Assembly (NCBI RefSeq): GCF_003245365.1
Contig: NZ_NBIU01000002.1
Coordinates: 89,253-153,252 of the forward strand
DNA: 64,000 bases
Reading direction: 5' to 3'
Origin: Helicobacter valdiviensis
GTDB taxonomy: Bacteria > Campylobacterota > Campylobacteria > Campylobacterales > Helicobacteraceae
Position numbers and translations under genes: made by a program. The notes beneath the pieces are model-generated. The model searched no databases and was not told the origin of the DNA. It was given only the letters and a program-made list of their open reading frames with translations. Position 1 is the stretch's first letter; every line of letters starts with the position of its first letter. Shown piece after piece: positions 10,536-19,660 of the stretch.

Positions 10536-10674
10536 AGGGGGAAACCTTAATGATAAATTTTGAAAGGAATTTAAGCAAAAAAATAATAAAAGCTTGGTTA
10601 AAGTAGGGTAAATTTTATAAAAATTTTATAGGTTTTGAGAGAAAGTTACACTATAAAAGCAATTCTTTGTATTT

Positions 10675-12585
10675 TTAAAAATCTAAAGAAAAGCTTTTAG
10701 ATTGATATGGATAGTTATCAAATCTTAGTAAATCAAATGTGCCTCGTGTGTTAGAATCTTTAGTAATTAAATCTGTATAATTAAAAAGCTTTAAATTGTC
10801 TTTTTCTAGTGTAAAACGCGTTGTAATTAGATTTTCGTTGGTTAAAGTTTGAGAGAAAGTGCCTGTAAAATTTGTGTTTTTAAAACTCATTTTAGAACTT
10901 TTTTCTATAGCTTTAAGAAGTGGATTGTTTAAAGTTAGATTTTTGCTAGAAAATAAAATTTCTTGGACATCGTTATGGTGTGTAAAAGTAAAATCCCCAA
11001 TCCCTTTAAAAAAGTGCGGATAATTAAAGATTCTATAAATTTCAGAAGTAGAAACATTAGAAAGGTTTAAAGATAACCTGTTTTTCATATTAAGTATTGT
11101 TGTTTTTATGCTTTGGTTATTTTGTAAAATTTCTCCTTCTAAATATAGATTAGTATCTGTCAAATTTCCTTGTAGCTTTAGCTCCCCATTTGGAAGACTT
11201 TTGTTGTTGAAAGAAATATTTTGCAATTTTGGAAATTGTAATGAAATTGGGGCTTTTATATTATTTATTAAAGCATAAGAAGCATTTTGTATTTTTAGAT
11301 TCAAAAGATTAGAATTAAAATCTAAATTGAAAATCCCTTTTCCCTCTGCTAATTCAAGCTGTGAGAAAAAATTAAAAGTAGTGTGTGGAAAACCTAATTG
11401 CGTTTTTTCCTCTATAAGTGGGCTATTGATAAAGAGATTTTTAGAATCTAAAGTAGCAGTGCCTGAGATTCCTTTTAAAAAATCTCTAAGGTTAATATTT
11501 AGATTAAAATTTCCTTCAAGATAAGGCTTTTGGCCAAAAAACATAAAAAGATCTTTAGCTTGTAAATTATTAGAAGACATTTGCAAAGTTTTTGGATAAA
11601 AATTATCTAAATTTAGTGTGTAATTAATTTTGGAATTTTGTAAGCTTAAATCCCCCATTGCAAGCATATTATATAAATCCCCTTTTAAGATTCCTTTTGC
11701 ATTAAAACTTCCTTGAGTAGGGAATTTAAAGAATGCAGATAAAGGAGAAAGATTAGAAAAAGTGGCTTCATAATTTGTATCCATAGAGAGCGTTTTAATT
11801 TGTGTGTTTCCTTTTGTTTTAATTTCACCTAAATTGGAATAGAGATTAAAATTATGCTTTAAAAGATTGTCTTTTAAAGTTAGATTTAAATCAGCCATAA
11901 AATTTGTTGTGGGAATTTTTAAATCAAATTCCTCTAAAAAGGTTTGTTCTATTGCATACCCACCCTCTAAATTTGCTTTAAGAGTGCCATTTGGAATTTT
12001 ATTGATCCATTCTATTTGGCTGTCTATATCTAAAAGTCCATCGGCATATTTTTTTTCTTTTAGAAACTCAAGGACATCTGCAAGAGGAATTTGTTTTAAA
12101 TTTATATCTAAAGATTGTGGGGTAAGATAGGATAAAACAGCCTTAAAAGAGTGTGAAGAGTCCTCTTTATTTACAATGCTATAATGATTAAAACTTCCAG
12201 TTATTTTACCATTTAGTAAGAGATTTTTGGGTAGATGTAAGTCTTTATTGAGAGCTTTAAAATCAAAACCATTAGATTGTGCTAAGAAATTTAAATCTAA
12301 AGTTTGTAAAAAGAGCGAGTAATTTCCATCAATAAAGAACTCAAACTGTTTGTCTTTAGATGAAAAATGTAAATTTATTTTTGTAAAACCCAAAGAAAAA
12401 TCTTCTTTTGTCCATTCTATACTTGTTTTTTTATTTAAATAGGAAAGTAAATAGTCTGCAACAATGTTGTTACCAAAAGGAGTAAAGAGAGTGCCAATAA
12501 AGGTAGCCATAATCACTATAAGAAAAACAAATAATAAAAGAAGTTTATAAAAAATGCTTTTCTTATTAGCTATTTTAGCGTTCAT
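10675..12585 (-). CDS. Large AsmA-like membrane-anchored envelope protein
   Basis: A 636-residue protein with one N-terminal membrane segment (about residues 12-34), then a long region of alternating polar and hydrophobic beta-type repeats rich in Asn, Leu and Lys, with phrases such as GNTQIKT, GSFNAKGILKGDL, GELKLQGNLT and GIGDFTF. That architecture is typical of AsmA/TamB/YhdP-like proteins that span the periplasm and carry lipids, but the assignment is by pattern only. It follows the Cys-rich lipoprotein gene by 16 bases on the same strand. Confidence 0.55.
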   Translation of the reverse strand: MNAKIANKKSIFYKLLLLFVFLIVIMATFIGTLFTPFGNNIVADYLLSYLNKKTSIEWTKEDFSLGFTKINLHFSSKDKQFEFFIDGNYSLFLQTLDLNFLAQSNGFDFKALNKDLHLPKNLLLNGKITGSFNHYSIVNKEDSSHSFKAVLSYLTPQSLDINLKQIPLADVLEFLKEKKYADGLLDIDSQIEWINKIPNGTLKANLEGGYAIEQTFLEEFDLKIPTTNFMADLNLTLKDNLLKHNFNLYSNLGEIKTKGNTQIKTLSMDTNYEATFSNLSPLSAFFKFPTQGSFNAKGILKGDLYNMLAMGDLSLQNSKINYTLNLDNFYPKTLQMSSNNLQAKDLFMFFGQKPYLEGNFNLNINLRDFLKGISGTATLDSKNLFINSPLIEEKTQLGFPHTTFNFFSQLELAEGKGIFNLDFNSNLLNLKIQNASYALINNIKAPISLQFPKLQNISFNNKSLPNGELKLQGNLTDTNLYLEGEILQNNQSIKTTILNMKNRLSLNLSNVSTSEIYRIFNYPHFFKGIGDFTFTHHNDVQEILFSSKNLTLNNPLLKAIEKSSKMSFKNTNFTGTFSQTLTNENLITTRFTLEKDNLKLFNYTDLITKDSNTRGTFDLLRFDNYPYQSKSFSLDF

Positions 12586-12601
12586 AGGGATTACCTATAA
12601 T

Positions 12602-12904
12602 TTATTTTTTGGTGCAACGGAGTTTGCATTGTTCAGCAGCAGGAGTGCCTTTACCATACTGGATATTGCAATCTTGCAAACAACCTTTTACTTTGATGGC
12701 TTCACACATTCCGCGTGCTTTTTCGCATTCATCTAGGCAAATCATTCTACTTTTGCCTTGTTTTGCACACTTGTCTAGACAAATCCTTTTGGCTTCATTG
12801 CAATTTGAACTTCCATATACTAAATTTTTATCTTCATTGCTAGAACAGCCACTAAAACTTAAAATTCCAATACTAATCATTAATAAAACTAACTTTTTCA
12901 TCAA
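12602..12904 (-). CDS. Cysteine-rich lipoprotein
   Basis: A 100-residue lipoprotein: an N-terminal hydrophobic signal ending in the lipobox FSGC (Cys about residue 20). The mature part has about eleven further cysteines in CxxxC-type pairs (CLDKC, CLDEC, CLQDC, CKLRC), probably disulfide-bonded in the periplasm or metal-binding. I do not recognise the family. An overlapping opposite-strand frame of similar length looks like a shadow because the minus-strand frame has the perfect signal peptide. Confidence 0.75.
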   Translation of the reverse strand: MMKKLVLLMISIGILSFSGCSSNEDKNLVYGSSNCNEAKRICLDKCAKQGKSRMICLDECEKARGMCEAIKVKGCLQDCNIQYGKGTPAAEQCKLRCTKK

Positions 12905-13025
12905 GAAAAGTTTATAAAAAAAAAGTTAAAAAAAGCTTTAATGTCTAGTAAAATAATGCTTATTTAAAGCTATGTAGAGTAAAATTAGTAAATTTTTAGA
13001 TTGATTTTAATTGTGAGAAGAGGAA

Positions 13026-15791
13026 ATGGATTACAAAGATACTTTAATATTGCCTAATACAAGTTTTCCTATGCGTGGAAATTTACCTGCAAATGAGCCT
13101 AAAACTTATGAAAAATGGAAAAATAGTTCTCTTTATGAGAGAATTTTGAAAAATAGAGAAAATGCAACAGCAAGTTTTTGTTTGCATGATGGACCTCCTT
13201 ATGCGAATGGGCATTTACATATAGGACATGCTTTAAATAAAATTCTTAAAGATATGATTATAAAATACCATTATTTTCAAGGGGAGAAAATCAACTATAC
13301 TCCAGGTTGGGATTGCCATGGATTGCCTATAGAACAGCAGGTAGAAAAAAAGATTGGCAAAGAAAAAAAAGAAATTTTACCAAAAACAAAAATTAGAGAA
13401 TTATGTAGAAAGCATGCACAAGAGTTTGTAGAAATCCAAAAAAATGAATTTTTAGAACTTGGAATTTTAGGAGATTTTGAAAACCCTTATAGAACTATGG
13501 AGTTTGCTTTTGAAGCAGAGATTTATAAGGCTTTGTGTGAAATTGCTAAAAAAGGACTTTTAAAAGAGCGTAGCAAACCAGTTTATTGGAGTTGGGCTTG
13601 TCAAACTGCACTTGCAGAAGCAGAAGTGGAGTATGAAGAAAAAGAAAGCGATTCTGTTTATGTAAGTTTTCCTTTACAAGAAGATGCACTAAAAGCATTG
13701 GGGATAGAAGGGGAAGTATCATGTGTGATTTGGACGACTACTCCTTGGACATTGCCAGCAAATAGCGGGATTGCACTAAGTCCAACAGAAGATTATGCCC
13801 TTACAAAAGATGGTAAGATTATTATGGCTTCGCAAGTTGAGAAGCTTTGTGCTTTAGGAATTGTAGAACAAGAGATTTTAAAGACTTTTAAAGGTTCTCT
13901 TTTGGAGAATACTCATGCCACAAATCCTTTAAATGGTAGAGATTCTAAAATCATCTTGGGAGATCATGTTGGAGTTGGTGATGGAAGTGGTTGTGTGCAT
14001 ACAGCACCAGGACATGGTGAAGATGACTATTTTGTGGGGTTAAAATATAATTTGCCTCTTTTGATGCCTGTAGATGATTATGGTAGATATGATGATACTC
14101 TTATTAAAGAGGGGCTATTCTTTAATCCTAGTGAATTTGTGGGACAATTTGTTTTTGATACACATGCAAGAATTTTTGAGCTTTTGGGCTCTCATCTTTT
14201 GCACCATAGTAAAATCAGGCATTCCTATCCGCATTGCTGGCGTTCGCATCAACCCATTATTTTTAGGGCAACACAGCAATGGTTTATTATGATGGATGAG
14301 CCTTATACTAAAGAGGGGAAAACCTTAAGAGAGGTTGCATTAAGCGAGATTGATAATACAAGATTTTATCCAGAGCATGGGAGAAGAAGAATCCGTTCTA
14401 TGATTGAAAATCGTCCAGATTGGTGCATTTCAAGACAAAGAGATTGGGGGGTGCCTATTGCCTTTTTTAAAGATAGGCGAAGTGGAGAGGTATTATTAGA
14501 AGAGGAAGCGCTTCAATATGTTGCAGATATTTTTGAAAAAGAGGGTTGTGATGCATGGTGGAGTAAAGAGGTTAAAGAACTTTTAGCACCTAAATATTCC
14601 AGTGATGCGGAGCATTTTGAAAAAGTGCATCATATTTTAGATGTATGGTTTGATAGTGGAAGCACTTGGAAAGCGGTTTTACAAAGCGGAAGATATAGAA
14701 GTGGAGGCTATCCTGCTTCTATGTATTTAGAAGGAAGCGATCAGCACAGAGGATGGTTTCATAGTTCTTTGCTTGTAAGTTGTGCAATTAATGAAAAAGC
14801 TCCTTATAAAAGTATTTTAACCCATGGATTTACTATGGATGGGAATGGCAATAAGATGAGTAAATCCAAAGGAAATGTGATAGCTCCAAAGGATGTATTA
14901 AAGGAATTTGGAAGTGAGATTTTAAGGCTTTGGGTTGCCATGAGCGATTTTCAAAATGATCAAAGAATTTCACAAAATATTTTGAAGCAAGTAGGCGAAA
15001 CTTACAGAAAGATTCGTAATACTATTAGGTTTTTGCTTGCAAATGTTGAGGGATTAGATAAGCTTGATATAGAAAATTTCAGTCAGATAGATTTGTGGAT
15101 TTTAGAGCGTGCTAGAAATTGCTTTTTGAATGTTAATAAACTTTTTAGTGAATATGAATTTTCTAAAGGTTTGCAAGAACTTATTTTCTTTATTACCACA
15201 GAGCTTAGTGGAATTTATTTGGATTTATGCAAAGATAATTTGTATTGCAATGCTAAAGGAAGCAAAATTAGAGAAGCAAGTAGAAGTGCTATGGCAATCA
15301 TTAGTGGAAGAATCTTTGCACTTTTAGCTCCTATTTTAACTTACACTATTAATGAGGCTTTAGAACATAACAACTCTAAGGCTTTAATGGAGAGTTGTGG
15401 TGCTAAAGAGGGCGATGTGTTTGAAATTTTATATTTACCTATGCCACATTTTCCATCTCCTAAAATAGATTTTGAAAAGCTTTTAAATCTTAGAGGTGCT
15501 TTTTTAGAGCAGATTGATCTTTTGAAAAAAGAAGGCAAGATTAAATCTACGCTAGAAGTGGATTTAATGGTGCTAGATGAGGAGATTTCTAAATTTGAAG
15601 CATTAAATTTATGGCTTATGGTAAGTGCTATCCATAAAGAGCCTACAAATGAAGTTCTAGCGACTTTTAGTGTAGAGGGTAAGGAATATAAAATTTTAAA
15701 AGCAATGGGTAAAAAATGCCCAAGATGTTGGCAATTTACTTCACAAGCTGAAGAGGAATTGTGTGCTAGATGTCAAGAGGTTTTAAAATAG
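13026..15791 (+). CDS. ileS: Isoleucyl-tRNA synthetase
   Basis: Charges tRNA-Ile. The 921-residue protein has HIGH-type GHLHIGHA near residue 62, the editing domain around VIWTTTPWTLPANSG, KMSKSKGN near residue 610, LEGSDQHRGWFHSS, and a C-terminal zinc site with CPRCWQF and CARCQ. This is the bacterial short-tail type with C-terminal zinc knuckle. ATG follows GAAGAGGAA. Confidence 0.97.
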   Translation: MDYKDTLILPNTSFPMRGNLPANEPKTYEKWKNSSLYERILKNRENATASFCLHDGPPYANGHLHIGHALNKILKDMIIKYHYFQGEKINYTPGWDCHGLPIEQQVEKKIGKEKKEILPKTKIRELCRKHAQEFVEIQKNEFLELGILGDFENPYRTMEFAFEAEIYKALCEIAKKGLLKERSKPVYWSWACQTALAEAEVEYEEKESDSVYVSFPLQEDALKALGIEGEVSCVIWTTTPWTLPANSGIALSPTEDYALTKDGKIIMASQVEKLCALGIVEQEILKTFKGSLLENTHATNPLNGRDSKIILGDHVGVGDGSGCVHTAPGHGEDDYFVGLKYNLPLLMPVDDYGRYDDTLIKEGLFFNPSEFVGQFVFDTHARIFELLGSHLLHHSKIRHSYPHCWRSHQPIIFRATQQWFIMMDEPYTKEGKTLREVALSEIDNTRFYPEHGRRRIRSMIENRPDWCISRQRDWGVPIAFFKDRRSGEVLLEEEALQYVADIFEKEGCDAWWSKEVKELLAPKYSSDAEHFEKVHHILDVWFDSGSTWKAVLQSGRYRSGGYPASMYLEGSDQHRGWFHSSLLVSCAINEKAPYKSILTHGFTMDGNGNKMSKSKGNVIAPKDVLKEFGSEILRLWVAMSDFQNDQRISQNILKQVGETYRKIRNTIRFLLANVEGLDKLDIENFSQIDLWILERARNCFLNVNKLFSEYEFSKGLQELIFFITTELSGIYLDLCKDNLYCNAKGSKIREASRSAMAIISGRIFALLAPILTYTINEALEHNNSKALMESCGAKEGDVFEILYLPMPHFPSPKIDFEKLLNLRGAFLEQIDLLKKEGKIKSTLEVDLMVLDEEISKFEALNLWLMVSAIHKEPTNEVLATFSVEGKEYKILKAMGKKCPRCWQFTSQAEEELCARCQEVLK

Positions 15792-15800
15792 AGGGATAGT

Positions 15801-15929
15801 GTGGAAGACTTTTTTGATTTGACTAAGCCTGTGGGCTTAGATGAAACTTGGATAAGTATCTTTGTTGTTACTTTTTTGATAGCATTGTTTTATTTTTTGC
15901 TTAAAATGAGAATAAAAAATAAAACATAA
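15801..15929 (+). CDS. 42-residue single-pass membrane protein before ccoN
   Basis: A small gene with a GTG start, 9 bases after ileS. GAGGG lies 5 bases before the start. The protein has an acidic N-terminus (MEDFFDLTKPVGLDE), one hydrophobic segment of ~18 residues (WISIFVVTFLIALFYFLL) and a basic tail (KMRIKNKT), a sound N-out/C-in tail-anchored design. Position between ileS and the cbb3 operon may be incidental or may link it to the oxidase. Not confirmed by homology. Confidence 0.5.
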   Translation: MEDFFDLTKPVGLDETWISIFVVTFLIALFYFLLKMRIKNKT

Positions 15930-16051
15930 TTCAAAAAAATAGTTTTTGTTTATCGTTTGTTATTTTTTTAAGCTTGTGGTTATGCTCTTTGTAGTAAAAT
16001 TTGGGGTTCTCTAAAAGAAAAAGGGAAATCTTTAGTAAAGAAGGAGCGTAT

Positions 16052-17518
16052 ATGCAGGCAAATTCTGCGTTAGAGTATGATTATTCTATTGCAAAATTAT
16101 TTCTTTTTGCAACAATCGCATTTGGTATTGTTGGCATGTTGTTAGGGGTTGTGGTTGCATTTCAAATGGCATTCCCATCACTTAACCATTTAGCTGGCGA
16201 ATTTGGAACTTTTGGTAGGCTTAGACCTTTGCATACTAATGGAATTATCTATGGATTTACATTAAGTGGTATTTGGGCAGCTTGGTATTATTTGGGACAA
16301 AGAACCCTAAAAATCTCTTATCATGAATATCCATTTTTAAAATTTATTGGTTATTTGCACTTTATACTTTATATTATTTTAATGGCTTTGGCAGTTGTAA
16401 GTCTTTTTGCAGGACTTAGTCAATCTAAAGAGTATTCCGAGCTTGTTTGGCCATTAGATTTACTTGTAGTTGTTGTTTGGGTGCTTTGGGGGATTAGTCT
16501 TTTTGGCTCTATGGGAGTAAGAAGGGAGCAGACAATTTATATTAGCCTTTGGTATTTTATTGCTACTTTTGTAGCTATTTCTGCACTTTATATTTTTAAC
16601 AACCTTTCAATTCCTACTTATTTAGTGTCAGGTGTGGGATCATTTTTCCATTCTATTTCGCTTTATGCTGGAACAAATGATGCAATGGTGCAATGGTGGT
16701 TTGGACACAATGCAGTTGCTTTTGTATTCACTTCAGGGATTATTGGGATTATTTATTATTTCTTACCTAAAGAATCAGGACAACCTATTTTCTCTTATAA
16801 GCTTACGCTATTTTCATTCTGGGGATTGATGTTTGTTTATATTTGGGCGGGAAGTCACCACCTTATTTATTCTACTGTTCCAGATTGGATGCAAACAATG
16901 GGTTCAATTTTCTCTGTTGTATTAATTTTGCCATCTTGGGGAACAGCTGTGAATATGCTTCTTACAATGAAAGGGCAATGGCATCAATTAAAAGAATCGC
17001 CTCTTATTAAGTTTTTGACTTTAGCATCAACTTGGTATATGTTAGCAACACTAGAGGGACCTATTCAATCTATTAAATCCGTAAATGCACTTGCACACTT
17101 TACAGATTGGATTGTTGGGCATGTTCATGATGCTGCTTTAGGTTGGGTTGGATTCACAATTATTGCTGCTTGTTATCATATGACACCGCGTCTATTTAAG
17201 CGTGAGCTTTACTCTAAAAAACTTGTGGAAATCCAATTTTGGATTCAAACTATCGCTATTATCCTTTATTTCTCAAGTATGTGGATTGCAGGTATTACAC
17301 AGGGTATGATGTGGAGAGCTACAGATGAATTTGGAAGCTTGGCTTATTCATTTATTGATACTGTAACTGTATTGTTCCCATATTACACAATTAGAGCTAT
17401 TGGTGGGGCGTTGTATTTGTTAGGATTTATTATCTTTACTTATAATATTATTATGACCATTGTTGCAAGTAGAGAGCTTGAAAAAGAGCCAAATTATGCA
17501 ACTCCAATGGCAGCGTAA
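16052..17518 (+). CDS. ccoN: cbb3-type cytochrome c oxidase subunit I
   Basis: CcoN is the catalytic subunit with low-spin heme b, high-spin heme b3 and CuB. 488 residues, about 12 membrane helices. Haem/copper histidines are visible in LHTNGIIYGF, WWFGHNAVAFVF, GSHHLIYSTVPDW and DWIVGHVHDAALGWVG. I choose the ATG 9 bases after AAGGAG instead of a start 17 codons upstream; the extra N-terminal residues would be charged and unlike the family. First gene of ccoNOQP. Confidence 0.96.
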   Translation: MQANSALEYDYSIAKLFLFATIAFGIVGMLLGVVVAFQMAFPSLNHLAGEFGTFGRLRPLHTNGIIYGFTLSGIWAAWYYLGQRTLKISYHEYPFLKFIGYLHFILYIILMALAVVSLFAGLSQSKEYSELVWPLDLLVVVVWVLWGISLFGSMGVRREQTIYISLWYFIATFVAISALYIFNNLSIPTYLVSGVGSFFHSISLYAGTNDAMVQWWFGHNAVAFVFTSGIIGIIYYFLPKESGQPIFSYKLTLFSFWGLMFVYIWAGSHHLIYSTVPDWMQTMGSIFSVVLILPSWGTAVNMLLTMKGQWHQLKESPLIKFLTLASTWYMLATLEGPIQSIKSVNALAHFTDWIVGHVHDAALGWVGFTIIAACYHMTPRLFKRELYSKKLVEIQFWIQTIAIILYFSSMWIAGITQGMMWRATDEFGSLAYSFIDTVTVLFPYYTIRAIGGALYLLGFIIFTYNIIMTIVASRELEKEPNYATPMAA

Positions 17519-17530
17519 AGGAGGGTTTAT

Positions 17531-18214
17531 ATGTTTCATTGGTTAGAAAGAAATCCGTTTTTCTTTACGGTAGCATTTTTGTTAGTGTTTTCAATTGCGG
17601 GGCTTGTAGAGCTACTACCAGATTTTGCAAAAGCATCTCGTCCTACAGAAAATCTTAAGCCTTATACGCTTTTAGAAACTGCAGGAAGACAGATTTATAT
17701 TGCAGAGGGGTGCAATACTTGTCATTCACAGCTTATTCGTCCTCTAAAAGAAGATACTAGTCGTTATGGTTCTAGAAGTTTGAGTGGTGAGTATGCTTAT
17801 GATAGACCATTTTTGTGGGGTTCTAAAAGAACAGGGCCTGATTTACACCGTGTAGGAGATGTAAGAACAACAGATTGGCATGAAGAGCATATGTTAAGCC
17901 CATCAACTGTTGTGCCAGGTTCTATTATGCCAGCATATACGCATTTATATGAAAAGAATGTGGATGTGGATACTGCCTATGCAGAAGCTTACACACAAAA
18001 GAAAGTTTTTGGAATGCCTTATGATGTGGAAAATAATCCAAAATTGGGTGATTTAAATACAGCTAGAGAGGAAATCTTAGCAGAAGCTAAACTTTTAGCA
18101 GCAGATATGAAAGATCCAAAAATTAAAGAAGCTTTAGAAAAAGGCGAAATCAAGCAAATTGTTGCATTGATTGCTTATTTGAATAGCTTAGGTCAAAAAA
18201 GAAGGGCAAATTAA
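17531..18214 (+). CDS. ccoO: cbb3-type cytochrome c oxidase subunit II (mono-haem)
   Basis: CcoO is the membrane-anchored monohaem cytochrome c that passes electrons to CcoN. 227 residues: N-terminal anchor (about 9-28), haem motif CNTCHSQ near residue 61, and the axial-ligand stretch PGSIMPAYTHLY. The strongly conserved SRYGSRSLSGEYAYDRPFLW fits CcoO. It starts 12 bases after ccoN. Confidence 0.96.
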   Translation: MFHWLERNPFFFTVAFLLVFSIAGLVELLPDFAKASRPTENLKPYTLLETAGRQIYIAEGCNTCHSQLIRPLKEDTSRYGSRSLSGEYAYDRPFLWGSKRTGPDLHRVGDVRTTDWHEEHMLSPSTVVPGSIMPAYTHLYEKNVDVDTAYAEAYTQKKVFGMPYDVENNPKLGDLNTAREEILAEAKLLAADMKDPKIKEALEKGEIKQIVALIAYLNSLGQKRRAN

Positions 18215-18216
18215 TC

Positions 18217-18432
18217 GTGGAATATGAAACTATAAGGGTATTACAAGGTTATATTTATTGGTTTTTAACAATTGTTTTGGTGGTTTTTCTTTATGGATAT
18301 ATCTATCATTTGTATAAAAACCAAAGGAGCGGTAAAGTAGATTATGAAAAGTATTCAAGATTGGCTTTAGATGATGATTTGGGTGATACTCTAATAGAAG
18401 CACGAAATAAAAAAGAAAAGAAGGAGAGCTAA
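18217..18432 (+). CDS. ccoQ: cbb3-type oxidase subunit CcoQ
   Basis: A 71-residue single-pass protein between ccoO and ccoP with a GTG start 2 bases after ccoO. The membrane helix spans about residues 9-28 and the cytosolic tail is charged. CcoQ stabilises the complex; the assignment rests on position, size and topology. Confidence 0.85.
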   Translation: MEYETIRVLQGYIYWFLTIVLVVFLYGYIYHLYKNQRSGKVDYEKYSRLALDDDLGDTLIEARNKKEKKES

Positions 18433-18433
18433 A

Positions 18434-19315
18434 ATGGAATGGTTAAACTTAAGCGATAGCATTAATCAAATTACCTTGATAGGTGCTATTGCTATTTTGG
18501 CTTTGACTATCTTTGTAGCAGGTAACTATATCAAAAAGATGAAAGATAGCAAAGCAGAAGGAGAGCTGACAGAAGAAGAGTGGGATGGCATTAGAGAATT
18601 TAAAAATGATATTCCTATTGGTTGGGGTGTAACCTATTTAGTGCTAATTATTTGGGCATTATGGTATTGGTTTGTAGGTTATCCTCTCAATTCTTATTCT
18701 CAAATTGGAGAATATAATGAAGATATTAAAGCTCAAAACGCAAGATTTGAAAGCAAGTGGGCTAATATTGATGAAGATACTTTAAAGAAGATGGGGCAAA
18801 ACATCTTTTTAGTGCAATGCTCACAATGCCATGGAATTACTACAGAGGGTAATAATGGAATAGCAGCAAACTTGGTAGATTGGGGTAAAGAAGAAGGTAT
18901 TATTAATACTATTAACAATGGTAGCAAAGGATTAGGCTATATGCTAGGCGATATGTTGCCAATTAGTGAAGTAGCCCCAGGAGTGCTTAATAATGATGAA
19001 GATAAGAAAGCAGTAGCTGCTTATGTAATGGGTGAGCTTTCAGAAGCTAAAAAGACCAAATATCCTGAGTTAGTAAGTAAAGGCAAAGAGCTTTATATGG
19101 CTGCAACTTGTAATGCCTGCCATGGAGAAGATGGAAAAGGTATGGGAGGAATGGCGCCTGATTTAACAAAATATGGAACACCAGATTTTGTAGTAGAAGT
19201 GTTAGAAAAAGGGAAAAAGGGACATATTGGAACAATGCCATCTTTTAAAAATCAAATGCTAACAGATACGCAAAAGAAAGCTCTAGCACATTTTATTTAT
19301 TCTAATGAAAATTAA
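18434..19315 (+). CDS. ccoP: cbb3-type cytochrome c oxidase subunit III (di-haem)
   Basis: CcoP is the dihaem cytochrome c subunit that takes electrons from soluble cytochrome c. 293 residues: two N-terminal membrane helices (about 12-32 and 60-80), then two cytochrome c domains with CSQCHG near residue 130 and CNACHG near residue 226, each followed by a Met ligand region (LPISEVAP, GTMPSFKNQM). It starts 1 base after ccoQ. Confidence 0.96.
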   Translation: MEWLNLSDSINQITLIGAIAILALTIFVAGNYIKKMKDSKAEGELTEEEWDGIREFKNDIPIGWGVTYLVLIIWALWYWFVGYPLNSYSQIGEYNEDIKAQNARFESKWANIDEDTLKKMGQNIFLVQCSQCHGITTEGNNGIAANLVDWGKEEGIINTINNGSKGLGYMLGDMLPISEVAPGVLNNDEDKKAVAAYVMGELSEAKKTKYPELVSKGKELYMAATCNACHGEDGKGMGGMAPDLTKYGTPDFVVEVLEKGKKGHIGTMPSFKNQMLTDTQKKALAHFIYSNEN

Positions 19316-19330
19316 GGGAGGTTTGTGTCT

Positions 19331-19546
19331 ATGAATGGTTTATTTGGTTTGAATGGACTTGGAGGCTACATTATAGCAGTTGTTTTATTGCTTTCAGTTG
19401 TGTTTGGGTTAGGTTATAAGGCTGTGATGACACAGCATACACAAGCACTTAATCCTTATGTTATTGAAGATATTAATAACATTAAAAAAATTAGCACAGA
19501 AAATAAAAAACATTTTCAAGATGTAAAAGCTGCAACCAAGGAGTAG
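19331..19546 (+). CDS. DUF4006 family small membrane protein
   Basis: A 71-residue protein with a Gly-rich N-terminus and one membrane helix (about 10-30), then a polar helix. It matches the DUF4006 family, which in epsilonproteobacteria sits directly after ccoP. I start at the ATG 9 bases after GGAGG; the GTG two codons earlier sits too close to that site. Role unknown, presumably in cbb3 assembly or stability. Confidence 0.8.
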   Translation: MNGLFGLNGLGGYIIAVVLLLSVVFGLGYKAVMTQHTQALNPYVIEDINNIKKISTENKKHFQDVKAATKE

Positions 19547-19549
19547 TCT

Positions 19550-19660
19550 ATGATTAAATATAGTGGTTTAGAAAAAATACTTTTTATTGCAAATGTTGTG
19601 ATTGCACTTGTATCAATCGCTGTTGTTTTTATTCCAGATATGCTTTTATATTTGGGCTAA
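19550..19660 (+). CDS. 36-residue membrane protein in the cbb3 cluster
   Basis: A very small gene: ATG with AAGGAG upstream, 3 bases after the DUF4006 stop, and its stop overlaps the next start (TAATG). The product is nearly all one hydrophobic helix (ILFIANVVIALVSIAVVFI) with a basic N-terminus (MIKYSGLEK). Spacing on both sides, a good ribosome site and a one-helix product argue for a real gene, perhaps a small oxidase-assembly subunit. Family not recognised. Confidence 0.7.
   Translation: MIKYSGLEKILFIANVVIALVSIAVVFIPDMLLYLG

Noticed and set aside
12609..12917. 102-codon plus-strand frame opposite the Cys-rich lipoprotein
   Set aside because: The minus-strand frame has a perfect lipoprotein signal and ordered cysteines; the plus-strand frame lacks a ribosome site and looks like its shadow.
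16001..16051. Longer N-terminus for CcoN
   Set aside because: AAGGAG stands just before the ATG at 16052, and the extra residues are charged and unlike the family.
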